A stretch of DNA of 62,001 nt, from contig UQIQ01000003.1 of the NCBI GenBank assembly GCA_900541185.1, positions 1-62,001 on the forward strand, written 5' to 3'. Position 1 is the first letter of the stretch; every line of letters begins with the position of its first letter. Made by a program: the position numbers and the translations under genes. The DNA is from an uncultured Collinsella sp. (lineage in GTDB: Bacteria > Actinomycetota > Coriobacteriia > Coriobacteriales > Coriobacteriaceae). Below, piece after piece: positions 7,984-15,424 of the stretch. Below the pieces are notes generated by a model, which saw nothing but the letters and a program-made list of their open reading frames with translations, had not been told where the DNA came from and ran no database searches.

Positions 7984-8012
7984 AGAATAACGGAGCGCCA
8001 TCGCGAACGCAA
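7984..8012 (-). promoter_or_regulatory. tRNA-Leu promoter
   Basis: On the minus strand TTGCGT and TATTCT are separated by exactly 17 bases and placed 12 bases before the tRNA 5' end, just beyond the TatD stop codon. Confidence 0.65.
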
Positions 8013-8015
8013 GAA

Positions 8016-8933
8016 CTATTTTTGAAAAAGTTTACAGGCATTTTCCCAAGCTGCTCGCGCGATTGCCTCAGCATCCTCGCCGGTACGATCGACACGGTCG
8101 TTGACCAGCGTGTTTGCCGTAATGGAGATCATTGCGGGCTCGCATTCAAGACCGCGGATGGGCTCTGGAGCCATATACGGGCAATCCGTCTCGAACATAA
8201 TTCGATCGAGTGGGGTTGCCGCAAATGCCTCGCGCACGTCGTCGTTGCGCTTAAAGGTGGCCGCACCACCATAGGCGATATAGCAGCCCAGCTCCACAAA
8301 GCGCTCCATCGTGGCGCGGTCCTCGCCAAAACAGTGCAGCACACAACCGGCCTGGGGCACGCCCACCTCACGAAGCACGTTGTACGCATCAACGTGCGAG
8401 GTGCGCTCCCCATCCGAGTCCTCGTGACGCAGGTGCAGCTCCACCGGCACATTGCGGCGCACGGCAAGCTCGAGCTGGCGCGCCATGCAATCAATCTGCA
8501 CGTTATGGGGTGCCGGCGCGATATCGTCGTCATAGTCCATGTGGTAGTCCAGGCCGATTTCGCCAATACCGGCGCATAAGGGGTCATCAAGTGCCGCAAC
8601 GACCTGTGCATGAACGTCGTCGGTATAGTCCGGCGCGCCATACGGATGCACGCCGGCAAGATACTTGATCTGCGGGATATCCTGCATCGGAAGAATCTCG
8701 CGCACCAGCCAGTCGCTATAGTCCGCCACGCTGCGCTTGTCGGCAATGGGGTCGAACATCGTCACCAACAGGTCGACGCCCGCGGCTTTGGCGCGCACGA
8801 GCGTCTCGGGCACATCCTTGCCCCAAAACGAAAGCAGATGTGCATGCGTGTCGGCAAGCGGCGCCAAGGGCACGGGACAAGCAACCGTCTTCTTTTTCTT
8901 GGTAAACGTCACGCGTTCGGCATTAGGCGTCAT
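8016..8933 (-). CDS. TatD-family metal-dependent hydrolase/DNase
   Basis: This is a 305-aa TIM-barrel amidohydrolase. Metal ligands are visible in DTHAHL (about residues 28-33), the bridging Glu in GIGEIGLDYH, the His in VELHLRH and CVLHCFG, and the late Asp in FETDCPYMAPEP, the TatD signature. TatD proteins are 3'-5' exonucleases linked to DNA repair. The N-terminal 25 residues with a KKKK run are longer than usual. The gene starts inside the end of rsmA, an 11-nt overlap, so the two are translationally coupled. This pairing is common in Gram-positive bacteria. Confidence 0.93.
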   Translation of the reverse strand: MTPNAERVTFTKKKKTVACPVPLAPLADTHAHLLSFWGKDVPETLVRAKAAGVDLLVTMFDPIADKRSVADYSDWLVREILPMQDIPQIKYLAGVHPYGAPDYTDDVHAQVVAALDDPLCAGIGEIGLDYHMDYDDDIAPAPHNVQIDCMARQLELAVRRNVPVELHLRHEDSDGERTSHVDAYNVLREVGVPQAGCVLHCFGEDRATMERFVELGCYIAYGGAATFKRNDDVREAFAATPLDRIMFETDCPYMAPEPIRGLECEPAMISITANTLVNDRVDRTGEDAEAIARAAWENACKLFQK

Positions 8934-9783
8934 GGATTAGCTCCCGGGCCAGACGGACAAAGTCGGCAACATCGAGCGTCTCGGCGCGCGTGGTGGGTGC
9001 GATACCGCAAACCTCAAAAGCGGCATCGAGCACGTCCTTGGCAAAACCGTTGGCGCTCATGGAATTTCGGACGGTCTTGCGCCGCTGAGCAAATGCAGCG
9101 TCGATCACACGAGCCACGAACTCGCGATCGAGCCCCTCGGGCACCACGCCGTCAACACGGTCGATACGCACGACGGCCGAGTCCACGTGCGGCGCTGGCA
9201 TAAAGCAACGCGGCGGCACCTCAAAGCGACCCGTCACCTGCGCATACAGGCCGAGCTTTGCCGTATAGCCGCCATAGGTCTTGTTGCCCGGCACTGCGGC
9301 AATGCGATCGGCAACCTCCTTTTGCACCATGACCACGGCACGCTTGAGCGCGGGCATCGTCTGAAAAAACTGCAAGATGATCGTCGCCGCCACGTTATAG
9401 GGCAAGTTCGCGACAAATACCGTCGGCTCACCGCCGGCGGCCTGCTCAATCTGCTCCGGCGTCACCTTAAGCGCGTCGCCCATGATAAAGCGGAAGTTGG
9501 CGTAGTCGGCGGCGTGAGCATCGAGCACCGGCTCGAGCTCGGGATCGGCCTCGATCGACGTGACGCACGCCGCCTCCTGCAACAGCGCAAGCGTGAGCGT
9601 ACCAACGCCCGGACCAACCTCGAGCACGCGCTCATCGCCTACAAGCTCGGCAAGCTCGCAAATGCGCTCAATTACATGGTTGTCGATCAGGAAATTCTGG
9701 CCCAGGCGATGCTTGGTCGCAAGGCCAAACTCCTCCAGCAGCTCCCTGGTGGCCGTGGGGTTTGCCAAAGGCGAAGTTGTCAT
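8923..9783 (-). CDS. rsmA: 16S rRNA dimethyladenosine transferase
   Basis: RsmA (KsgA) dimethylates the two adjacent adenines in helix 45 of 16S rRNA late in small-subunit assembly. The 286-aa product has the family start (LGQNFLID), the SAM-binding motif LEVGPGVGTLTLALL, the acidic SAM contact IEADPEL, the catalytic NLPYN motif and the C-terminal RRKTVRNSM. It is complete and of typical length, and overlaps the TatD gene. Confidence 0.97.
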   Translation of the reverse strand: MTTSPLANPTATRELLEEFGLATKHRLGQNFLIDNHVIERICELAELVGDERVLEVGPGVGTLTLALLQEAACVTSIEADPELEPVLDAHAADYANFRFIMGDALKVTPEQIEQAAGGEPTVFVANLPYNVAATIILQFFQTMPALKRAVVMVQKEVADRIAAVPGNKTYGGYTAKLGLYAQVTGRFEVPPRCFMPAPHVDSAVVRIDRVDGVVPEGLDREFVARVIDAAFAQRRKTVRNSMSANGFAKDVLDAAFEVCGIAPTTRAETLDVADFVRLARELIHDA

Positions 9784-9814
9784 GGTTGCCTCCTCAGCAT
9801 GATGGCGGCGTCTT

Positions 9815-9851
9815 GAAACAAAAGGGCATGGACCGTGGCGGCCATGCCCTT
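9815..9851 (-). terminator. terminator after metG
   Basis: On the minus strand AAGGGCATGG and CCATGCCCTT form a perfect 10-bp stem around a 10-nt loop, followed by TTGTTT. It separates the metG operon from rsmA. Confidence 0.85.
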
Positions 9852-9890
9852 ACAGCTCAACAGCAAATTGCCGATATGGCGCGCTGCATC

Positions 9891-11492
9891 TTAGCCCAGA
9901 CGCGGGAACAGCGGCTCGCCCTTCTCGACAGGCTGACCGCCGGCAAGCAGGCCCCAAGCGCAAATGCCCTTGAGGTCGTCGGTCGCGGCCTCGTCCTCGC
10001 AGGACAGGCGGCGCAGGGCCTCGGCAGAGGTCTGAGGCATGAGCGGCATCAGCAGGTGGGCGGCAATGCGGATGGCCTCGAGCAGGTTGTAGATCGCAAA
10101 CGCCAGCTCGTCAGCCTTGGCCTCGTCCTTGGCAAGTGCCCAAGGCTCGGAGTCCTCGATGTAGTGGTTGGCGGCATGGATGAGCTCCATGACCTCGTCC
10201 TTGGCTCCGCCGTAATCGAGCACGTCCATCTTGGCCATGTAGCGCTCGACCAGACCATCGGCGATCTTTGCCAGCGGGTTGTCGAACGCATCGAACGATG
10301 CGGGCTTGGCGGGCGCGCAACCATCAAAGTACTTGCCGCTCATGTTGAGCGAACGCGAGATAAGGTTGCCCCAGCTGTTGGCCAGGTCGGCGTTGTAGAC
10401 CTGCTCCATGCGATCGAAGCTGATGGCACCGTCGGTACCGGGGACGACGTCGGTCATGAAGTAGTAGCGATAGCCCTCGACGCCCAACATATCGATAACG
10501 TCCTGCGGAGCGATGGCGTTGCCGCGGCTCTTGGACATCTTCTCGGCCTTGCCGGTCTCGGCATTGCGCACGGTCAGGAAGCCGTGGGCAAAGACGTGCT
10601 CGGGCAGGGCCTCGCCGATGGCCATGAGCATGGCGGGCCAAATGACGCAGTGGAAGCGGATGATGTCCTTGCCCACGATGTGGAACTGCGCGGGCCAGCG
10701 ATAGGCCAGCTCGGCACGCGCCTCGTCGGTGTCGACACCGTAGCCGACGGCCGTCATATAGTTGAGCAGCGCATCGAACCACACGTAGGTCACGTGACCC
10801 TCGTCAAACGGGACCTGAATGCCCCAGTCAAAGCTCGTGCGGCTCACGGATAGGTCGTTAAGGCCGCCCTCGACAAAGCTGCGAACCTCGTTCATGCGGA
10901 ACGCAGGCTCGACAAAGTCGGGGTGCTCGTCATAGAGCTTGAGCAGCTTGTCCTGGAAGGCGGAAAGCTTAAAGAAGTAGGACTCCTCCTGCACGCGCTC
11001 AAGCGGACGGTGGCAGTCGGGGCACAGGTGCTGGCCGACGCTGCCGTACTCCTCGTCGCCCTTCTGGACCTGTGTATCGGTGAAGTAGGTCTCATCAGGC
11101 ACGCAATACCAGCCGTCGTAGCTGCCCTTATACAGGTAACCGGACTCCTTCATGCGCTCCCACAGGTACTGCACGGCATGATGCTGGCGCGGCTCGGTGG
11201 TGCGGATGAAGTCGTCGTTGGAAATCTCGAGCTTGCTCCAAAGCTCCTTGAAGTGCGGGGCCTGGCTGTCGGTCCACTCCTGCGGCGTCATGCCATGCTT
11301 GGCTGCGGCCTCGGCGACCTTCTCGCCGTGCTCGTCCATGCCGGTCAGGAACTTGACGTTATAGCCGGCGGAGCGACGATAACGGGCCTGAACGTCGGCG
11401 ATGATGGTGGAATAAGCCGTGCCCAGGTGCGGATCGGCGTTGACGTAGTAGATGGGCGTCGTGATAAAGAACGAAGGCTTGCTTTGATCCAT
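9891..11492 (-). CDS. metG: methionyl-tRNA synthetase (short form)
   Basis: This class I synthetase charges initiator and elongator tRNA-Met. The 533-aa product has the HIGH-equivalent (PHLGTAY, about residues 20-26), the KMSKS loop KMSKSRGN (about 317), the connective zinc region (CVPDETYF and CPDCHRP) and a C-terminal anticodon-binding helical domain. It lacks the C-terminal tRNA-binding (EMAP-like) extension of longer MetRS, so it is the short type. It sits 69 bases downstream of rsmI, within a probable GH5-rsmI-metG transcript ended by the terminator at 9815. Confidence 0.97.
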   Translation of the reverse strand: MDQSKPSFFITTPIYYVNADPHLGTAYSTIIADVQARYRRSAGYNVKFLTGMDEHGEKVAEAAAKHGMTPQEWTDSQAPHFKELWSKLEISNDDFIRTTEPRQHHAVQYLWERMKESGYLYKGSYDGWYCVPDETYFTDTQVQKGDEEYGSVGQHLCPDCHRPLERVQEESYFFKLSAFQDKLLKLYDEHPDFVEPAFRMNEVRSFVEGGLNDLSVSRTSFDWGIQVPFDEGHVTYVWFDALLNYMTAVGYGVDTDEARAELAYRWPAQFHIVGKDIIRFHCVIWPAMLMAIGEALPEHVFAHGFLTVRNAETGKAEKMSKSRGNAIAPQDVIDMLGVEGYRYYFMTDVVPGTDGAISFDRMEQVYNADLANSWGNLISRSLNMSGKYFDGCAPAKPASFDAFDNPLAKIADGLVERYMAKMDVLDYGGAKDEVMELIHAANHYIEDSEPWALAKDEAKADELAFAIYNLLEAIRIAAHLLMPLMPQTSAEALRRLSCEDEAATDDLKGICAWGLLAGGQPVEKGEPLFPRLG

Positions 11493-11561
11493 GGGGTTTG
11501 TCCTCCAGAAAAACGTTGCATACAGAGGATGATTCTAGCGCAAGGGCTGGATATCCTCCAT

Positions 11562-12440
11562 CTATTGCATATCGAGCACCATGGCATAGACATCGCGCTT
11601 GCGGCGCGAATACTTCTGAGACAGGCGCTTGGCCACCGCAGACGCGGGCTCCCCCTCCTCGAGCGCGGCGCGGATATCCTCGCGCAGGGCCTCGTCGGGA
11701 TCCGCTGCCGCGGCGCCAACCGGCACGATACCGGCCTCCTCATCCTCGCTCGGCGGCGCGATGACCAGCGCAATCTCGCCCTTTACCTCGCCGCGAGCAC
11801 GCAGCTCCTCAGCAAGCTGGGCAGCGGGCCCGCGCAAGACTTCCTCGTGCAGCTTGGTGAGCTCGCGGCAGACGGCAACCTCACGCTGGGGAAAAACCTC
11901 TGCCACGGCCTCGAGCGTCGCCACGATGCGATGTGGAGACTCGTAGAAGATGAGTGCGCCGGGAACCACGGCAAGGCGCTGCAAACGACGCACGCGGTCG
12001 CCGTGCTTTCGGCCCAAAAAGCCCTCAAAGAAAAAATGCTCACAGGGAATGCCGGACGAAACGAGCGCCGTGACGCAAGCGGAGGGCCCGGGAATAACTT
12101 CGACGGGCACATCGGCCTCACGTGCCGCCTCGACCAGCGCCTGGCCGGGATCGGACACGCTCGGCATGCCGGCGTCCGAGGCAAAGGCGAGGGTCTCCCC
12201 CGCCAGCAGACGGTCGACCAGGCCGGCGGCGCGGCTGGCGATCACATTCTCGTCGCAACGGACAAGCGGCTTGGAAATGCCCAGGTGCATCAGCAGCTTT
12301 GACGTCACACGCGTGTCTTCGCAGCAGATGACATCGGCGGCGGCAAAGGCCTCGCCAACGCGCGGGGACAGGTCGCCCAAGTTGCCGATGGGCGTGCCGA
12401 CCACATAGAGTTTGCCCGTATGGGCGCTGTTTTGCGTCAT
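11562..12440 (-). CDS. rsmI: 16S rRNA 2'-O-methyltransferase RsmI
   Basis: RsmI methylates the ribose 2'-OH of C1402 in 16S rRNA. The 292-aa product has the family start GKLYVVGTPIGNLGD, ICCEDTRVTSKLL, the SAM pocket FASDAGMPSVSDPGQALV and FYESPHRI. The C-terminal 40 residues (EEGEPASAVAKRLSQKYSRRKRDVYAMVL) form the RsmI helix-turn-helix-like tail. It starts 6 bases after the GH5-like gene stop, so it shares that transcript. Confidence 0.96.
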   Translation of the reverse strand: MTQNSAHTGKLYVVGTPIGNLGDLSPRVGEAFAAADVICCEDTRVTSKLLMHLGISKPLVRCDENVIASRAAGLVDRLLAGETLAFASDAGMPSVSDPGQALVEAAREADVPVEVIPGPSACVTALVSSGIPCEHFFFEGFLGRKHGDRVRRLQRLAVVPGALIFYESPHRIVATLEAVAEVFPQREVAVCRELTKLHEEVLRGPAAQLAEELRARGEVKGEIALVIAPPSEDEEAGIVPVGAAAADPDEALREDIRAALEEGEPASAVAKRLSQKYSRRKRDVYAMVLDMQ

Positions 12441-12446
12441 ATCAAC

Positions 12447-13508
12447 CTATTCAATCATGCCACGCTCGAGCGTACCGAGCGCCGCGCGGGCGTCCCATGC
12501 TGCAATGCGCTTCTCGGTCTTCCACGTTTGGAAGAACCAACCGGCAGCCGGCGCAAACGAAGCCAGCTGATTGGCGATAAACACGCGCTCGTAGGCATTG
12601 CGGCCCTCGGGCGTAACCGACGAGTTGGCAAAGATCGCCGCGCCCGACCATTCGCCCACCAGCACGGGGAACCCAGTTGAAATCGCTTCTTTAAGCTCGC
12701 GCTTGTTACGCGAAATCGCCGTCGTCAGCCCGCGGGGGCTCGTGATGTCGAGCGCATGCTCGTCGCGGTAATGGTACAGGTGAAGGTCCATGTAGACGTT
12801 CTTGTACTTGGCGCCGCGCATAAAATGCTTCCACTCGCTGGGATGCCCCGACGACGAGAAAACGACGATCTTATCCTCGGGCATATACGAACGGACGAGC
12901 TCGTAAGCATCGCGATAGAAATTGCGCAGGTAGTGAGCAGGAATGCCATCCGTCATGGTGAAGAGGCTCTTGCGGACACTCATCTGCGGCGTATCCAGCA
13001 GCTCAATACCCAGCAGGCTCTCGGCCTCGCCGTAGCGATCGGCCAAGCGCTCGAGCACGTCGAGTGCGACATGACGACCGTTGGTGGACGAATGCCACTC
13101 GGCAACAGCCTCCGGCGTGGCGGGCGAATCGTTGGAATCGCCCTGGCCACCGGGCACAGTCGCCAGGTCAAGCAGCACGCGAATGTTGTACTTGGCAGCC
13201 CACTCAATCGCGCGGTCGATGTAATCGACAACCGAGATGTAGGAGGCATCGGACTCCTGTGAGCCAAAGGCATACCAAGGCACCGGCAGGCGCACGGCGT
13301 TGAGGCCGATCTGCGCCATGCGACGGAAATCGTCCTCGCTCACAAACGTCTCGTAGTGACGGCGCATGCGCTCGTTATAGGCGGCGGTGCCCATGGCCTC
13401 CTGCAGCTCGGCCGCGTTGGATGCACCGGTCGCCGCGTATAGCGACGGGGTCACCCAAGGCTCGGGAATAAACCAGCCAGAGAGATTAACGCCGAGTATC
13501 CTCTCCAT
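12447..13508 (-). CDS. GH5-fold (exo-beta-1,3-glucanase-like) protein lacking catalytic residues
   Basis: The 353-aa product has the GH5 exoglucanase layout: GVNLSGWFIPEPWVTPSLY near the N-terminus, VRLPVPWYAF, DLATVPGGQGDSND, GIELLDTPQ, MDLHLYHY and VLVGEWSGA. In active members the fourth motif is G-I-E-L-L-N-E-P. Here Asn and the acid/base Glu are Asp172 and Thr173, and the usual DLHGAPG His is Ala. The nucleophile-position Glu (about 286) remains. No signal peptide is seen, so it should be cytoplasmic. A non-hydrolytic carbohydrate-binding role is possible. The start at 13508 (AAGGGGG upstream) is preferred over an ATG at 13724. rsmI follows after 6 bases. Confidence 0.88.
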   Translation of the reverse strand: MERILGVNLSGWFIPEPWVTPSLYAATGASNAAELQEAMGTAAYNERMRRHYETFVSEDDFRRMAQIGLNAVRLPVPWYAFGSQESDASYISVVDYIDRAIEWAAKYNIRVLLDLATVPGGQGDSNDSPATPEAVAEWHSSTNGRHVALDVLERLADRYGEAESLLGIELLDTPQMSVRKSLFTMTDGIPAHYLRNFYRDAYELVRSYMPEDKIVVFSSSGHPSEWKHFMRGAKYKNVYMDLHLYHYRDEHALDITSPRGLTTAISRNKRELKEAISTGFPVLVGEWSGAAIFANSSVTPEGRNAYERVFIANQLASFAPAAGWFFQTWKTEKRIAAWDARAALGTLERGMIE

Positions 13509-13741
13509 CACTGCCCCCTTCGGATCGTGCAGGTCGAACCTGCATCGTATTGCATAGGAAAAGTATCGTTTTGAGTATACCCGCGCGTGCGGACAGACGA
13601 CCGAACGGTCTGTAAAGTGGCGCAAAAGCGGAAGGAATGTCTGGGCGGGCCCGAGATGTGCACGCACGTCGGAAGTAAGCGCCGGAAAACGCATCCCACT
13701 CTGAAGCCAAATTCCGGGACGCAATTTCCGCAGAGCCCTCG
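13509..13741. other. leader/intergenic region upstream of the GH5-like gene
   Basis: This gap is non-coding. It holds a perfect palindrome gcaggtcgaacctgc near 13527-13543, which resembles a T-arm but has no other tRNA part, and on the minus strand a TATACT box near 13577 that could be a -10. No convincing -35 is seen. Confidence 0.4.
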
Positions 13742-13773
13742 ATAAAAGAAAAGGACCCCTTTGCAGAGGTCCT
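13742..13773 (-). terminator. terminator after tRNA-Phe
   Basis: On the minus strand AGGACCTC and AGGGGTCCT-type arms form an 8-bp stem with one T-G pair, then TTTTCTTTT. Confidence 0.8.
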
Positions 13774-13786
13774 AGTCAATTCAAGG

Positions 13787-13859
<73 letters not shown>

Positions 13860-13891
13860 ATTTGAGGTGTGCCTTGTTTCAAGGCTTGATT

Positions 13892-13919
13892 AGTATAACC
13901 AAGGACGCGTTCCGGTCAA
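13892..13919 (-). promoter_or_regulatory. tRNA-Phe promoter
   Basis: On the minus strand TTGACC and TATACT are 16 bases apart, about 33 bases before the tRNA. Confidence 0.65.
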
Positions 13920-13982
13920 CCGAGAATTTTAAAAAAATTTTTGAGCACAGCCTCGGTTCTATAAATCGGCACGTCAGAGACA

Positions 13983-14270
13983 TCAGCCGGCAGCAAGAAG
14001 TTTTTCGCTCAGAGCCGCACGGGCAAACTCACTTGGCGTCATCCCCTCGGCAGCCGCCCGTCGACGAATGGCCTCCTTCATTCCCAGAGGAATCTTGACC
14101 GACAACGTTGCCGTCCCCTCACCTGAGAGTGGGGGCCGTCCATGCACGATCCCACCAACGGTGTGTTCGCCATCCGGAAACTCTCCGCGCTCGTACGACT
14201 CGCACCACGCGTCAATCATTTCATCCGTTACAACCTGACCATTAGCGGCCGTATACGTCTTGCCCATCAT
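13983..14270 (-). CDS. antitoxin-like protein, 95 aa
   Basis: The C-terminal 45 residues (TLSVKIPLGMKEAIRRRAAAEGMTPSEFARAALSEKLLA) match the pattern of a ribbon-helix-helix DNA-binding segment: a short beta strand, then two helices. The N-terminal part (GKTYTAANGQVVTDEMIDAWCESYERGEFPDGEH) resembles the conserved head of actinobacterial antitoxins paired with small toxins. It overlaps the upstream gene by 4 nt (ATGA), as in toxin-antitoxin operons. The assignment is by pattern and context. Confidence 0.75.
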   Translation of the reverse strand: MMGKTYTAANGQVVTDEMIDAWCESYERGEFPDGEHTVGGIVHGRPPLSGEGTATLSVKIPLGMKEAIRRRAAAEGMTPSEFARAALSEKLLAAG

Positions 14271-14533
14271 CGACCCCTTTGCCGAGCCCGTTCAATCTCC
14301 TGCCAAAATTTCTTCTGGACTGGAGACAAGGCATGAATGATAAGCCACCCACGGAGAAGCTCGACCGCGACAAGCTCCACGCTTCGTCCGTCTGGGAGCC
14401 ATCCAATCGCAAGCCATCTCGGCGGCTCGTCCTTCGACTCGCGACGAATGCACTCAGTAACCGCAAGCCAAGCGCTAAGCACCTGCTGTTCTGTCAGGTG
14501 CTTTTTAGCGTTGGGATGGATCTCAACATCCAT
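14267..14533 (-). CDS. putative toxin partner, 88 aa
   Basis: The 88-aa basic protein begins MDVEIHPNAKKHLTEQQVLSAW. It contains a PPRWLAIGWLPDGRSVELVAVELLRGWLIIHAL core, an alternating beta-strand pattern like BrnT/RelE-sized toxins, and ends with a basic helix. The ATG at 14533 has GGAGGAG eight bases upstream. It lies first in a two-gene operon with the antitoxin-like gene, in toxin-first order. I do not know its target. A weak relation to BrnT-like folds is an inference only. Confidence 0.65.
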   Translation of the reverse strand: MDVEIHPNAKKHLTEQQVLSAWLAVTECIRRESKDEPPRWLAIGWLPDGRSVELVAVELLRGWLIIHALSPVQKKFWQEIERARQRGR

Positions 14534-14591
14534 GCATCTTCTCCTCCATCTTACCCAATTTCGTATGACGAAAGTCCGCTGTCGCCAATTC

Positions 14592-14951
14592 TTAAGCCGG
14601 CACGCGTTGGAGAGCAGGGGGCGAAACAATGATTGAAGGACGCTCTAGTACGGCCCAGGCGCCGGGGCAGGAGCACATACGCCAGGGACGTACGTTTTCG
14701 TAGCATACGAGGACATAGCCACGTGCATCGATAAAGGCGATGTCGATGGGATAGGCCATAAAACACGTGTGGACCGAAGAGCAGCGTGGAAACGCCATGA
14801 CGAGCGGCAGGCCGTTGGCGGCAACCGGACGCCGTCCCAGCATGCCGCGCAGGCGCACGACAAACGACTCCGCCACCGCAAACTCGGCCGGCGTCCAACC
14901 CAGCCTATTGAGTGCCCGCGCGTAGGCGATGTAGGACGAGACCGCGGTCAC
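14592..14951 (-). CDS. DUF192 protein at the end of the Tad operon
   Basis: The 119-aa product contains the DUF192 core: RLRGMLGRRP near the N-terminus, then SSVHTCFMAYPIDIAFIDARGYVL and the late ERPSIIVSPPA. It starts at GTG, overlapping the stop of the TadE/F-like gene by 4 nt (GTGA), so it is translationally coupled to the pilus genes. The DUF192 biochemical role is unknown. The location suggests a function in pilus assembly or processing. No signal peptide is seen. Confidence 0.85.
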   Translation of the reverse strand: MTAVSSYIAYARALNRLGWTPAEFAVAESFVVRLRGMLGRRPVAANGLPLVMAFPRCSSVHTCFMAYPIDIAFIDARGYVLVCYENVRPWRMCSCPGAWAVLERPSIIVSPPALQRVPA

Positions 14952-15424
14952 ATGACCACCCCCGGGCGCCATGGATCGACCGTCACCGCGCGCTCGTGCG
15001 ACAACGTTGTCGGCGCCCCCAGCGGAACGCCAGCGATGCTGAGAGAAGTCGGCCACGGCTCATAGTGCATGGTGCAGGTGTAGGTCCTAAACGTACCGGA
15101 TAGGGAGAGCAGGCCACCATCCGATGCCTCCCCGCCTTGCTCGCTCGACACTTCGATCTGCAAGTCATAGCCTTCCATGGCATTCAGAATTTGAGTCTGA
15201 ACCGTCGCCGAGGCATCGGCAGAGCTTTCGTCGCCCTCCCCCTCCGACGCCACGGCGTGCGCCAACACGATGTCGGGCACCACGCGGTCGAAGCGCGCGA
15301 CAGCGCTGGCAAAGATCATGACGTTGTATACGATGAGTGCCAGCACCAGCAAAACGGGCGTAACCACTGCCATCTCCACCGTCGCTTGGGCGCGCTCCTC
15401 GCGCAAACGCATGCGGATACTCAT
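14948..15424 (-). CDS. TadE/TadF-like pseudopilin
   Basis: The 158-aa product begins MSIRMRLREERAQATVEMAVVTPVLLVLALIVYNVMIF, a short basic leader, a prepilin-like E at the AQATVEMA motif and one hydrophobic helix. This is typical of TadE/TadF minor pilins, which are processed at the membrane and help to build the Flp pilus. The remainder is an extracytoplasmic beta-rich domain with one visible Cys. It starts at TAATG, sharing one base with the upstream stop. Confidence 0.85.
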   Translation of the reverse strand: MSIRMRLREERAQATVEMAVVTPVLLVLALIVYNVMIFASAVARFDRVVPDIVLAHAVASEGEGDESSADASATVQTQILNAMEGYDLQIEVSSEQGGEASDGGLLSLSGTFRTYTCTMHYEPWPTSLSIAGVPLGAPTTLSHERAVTVDPWRPGVVM

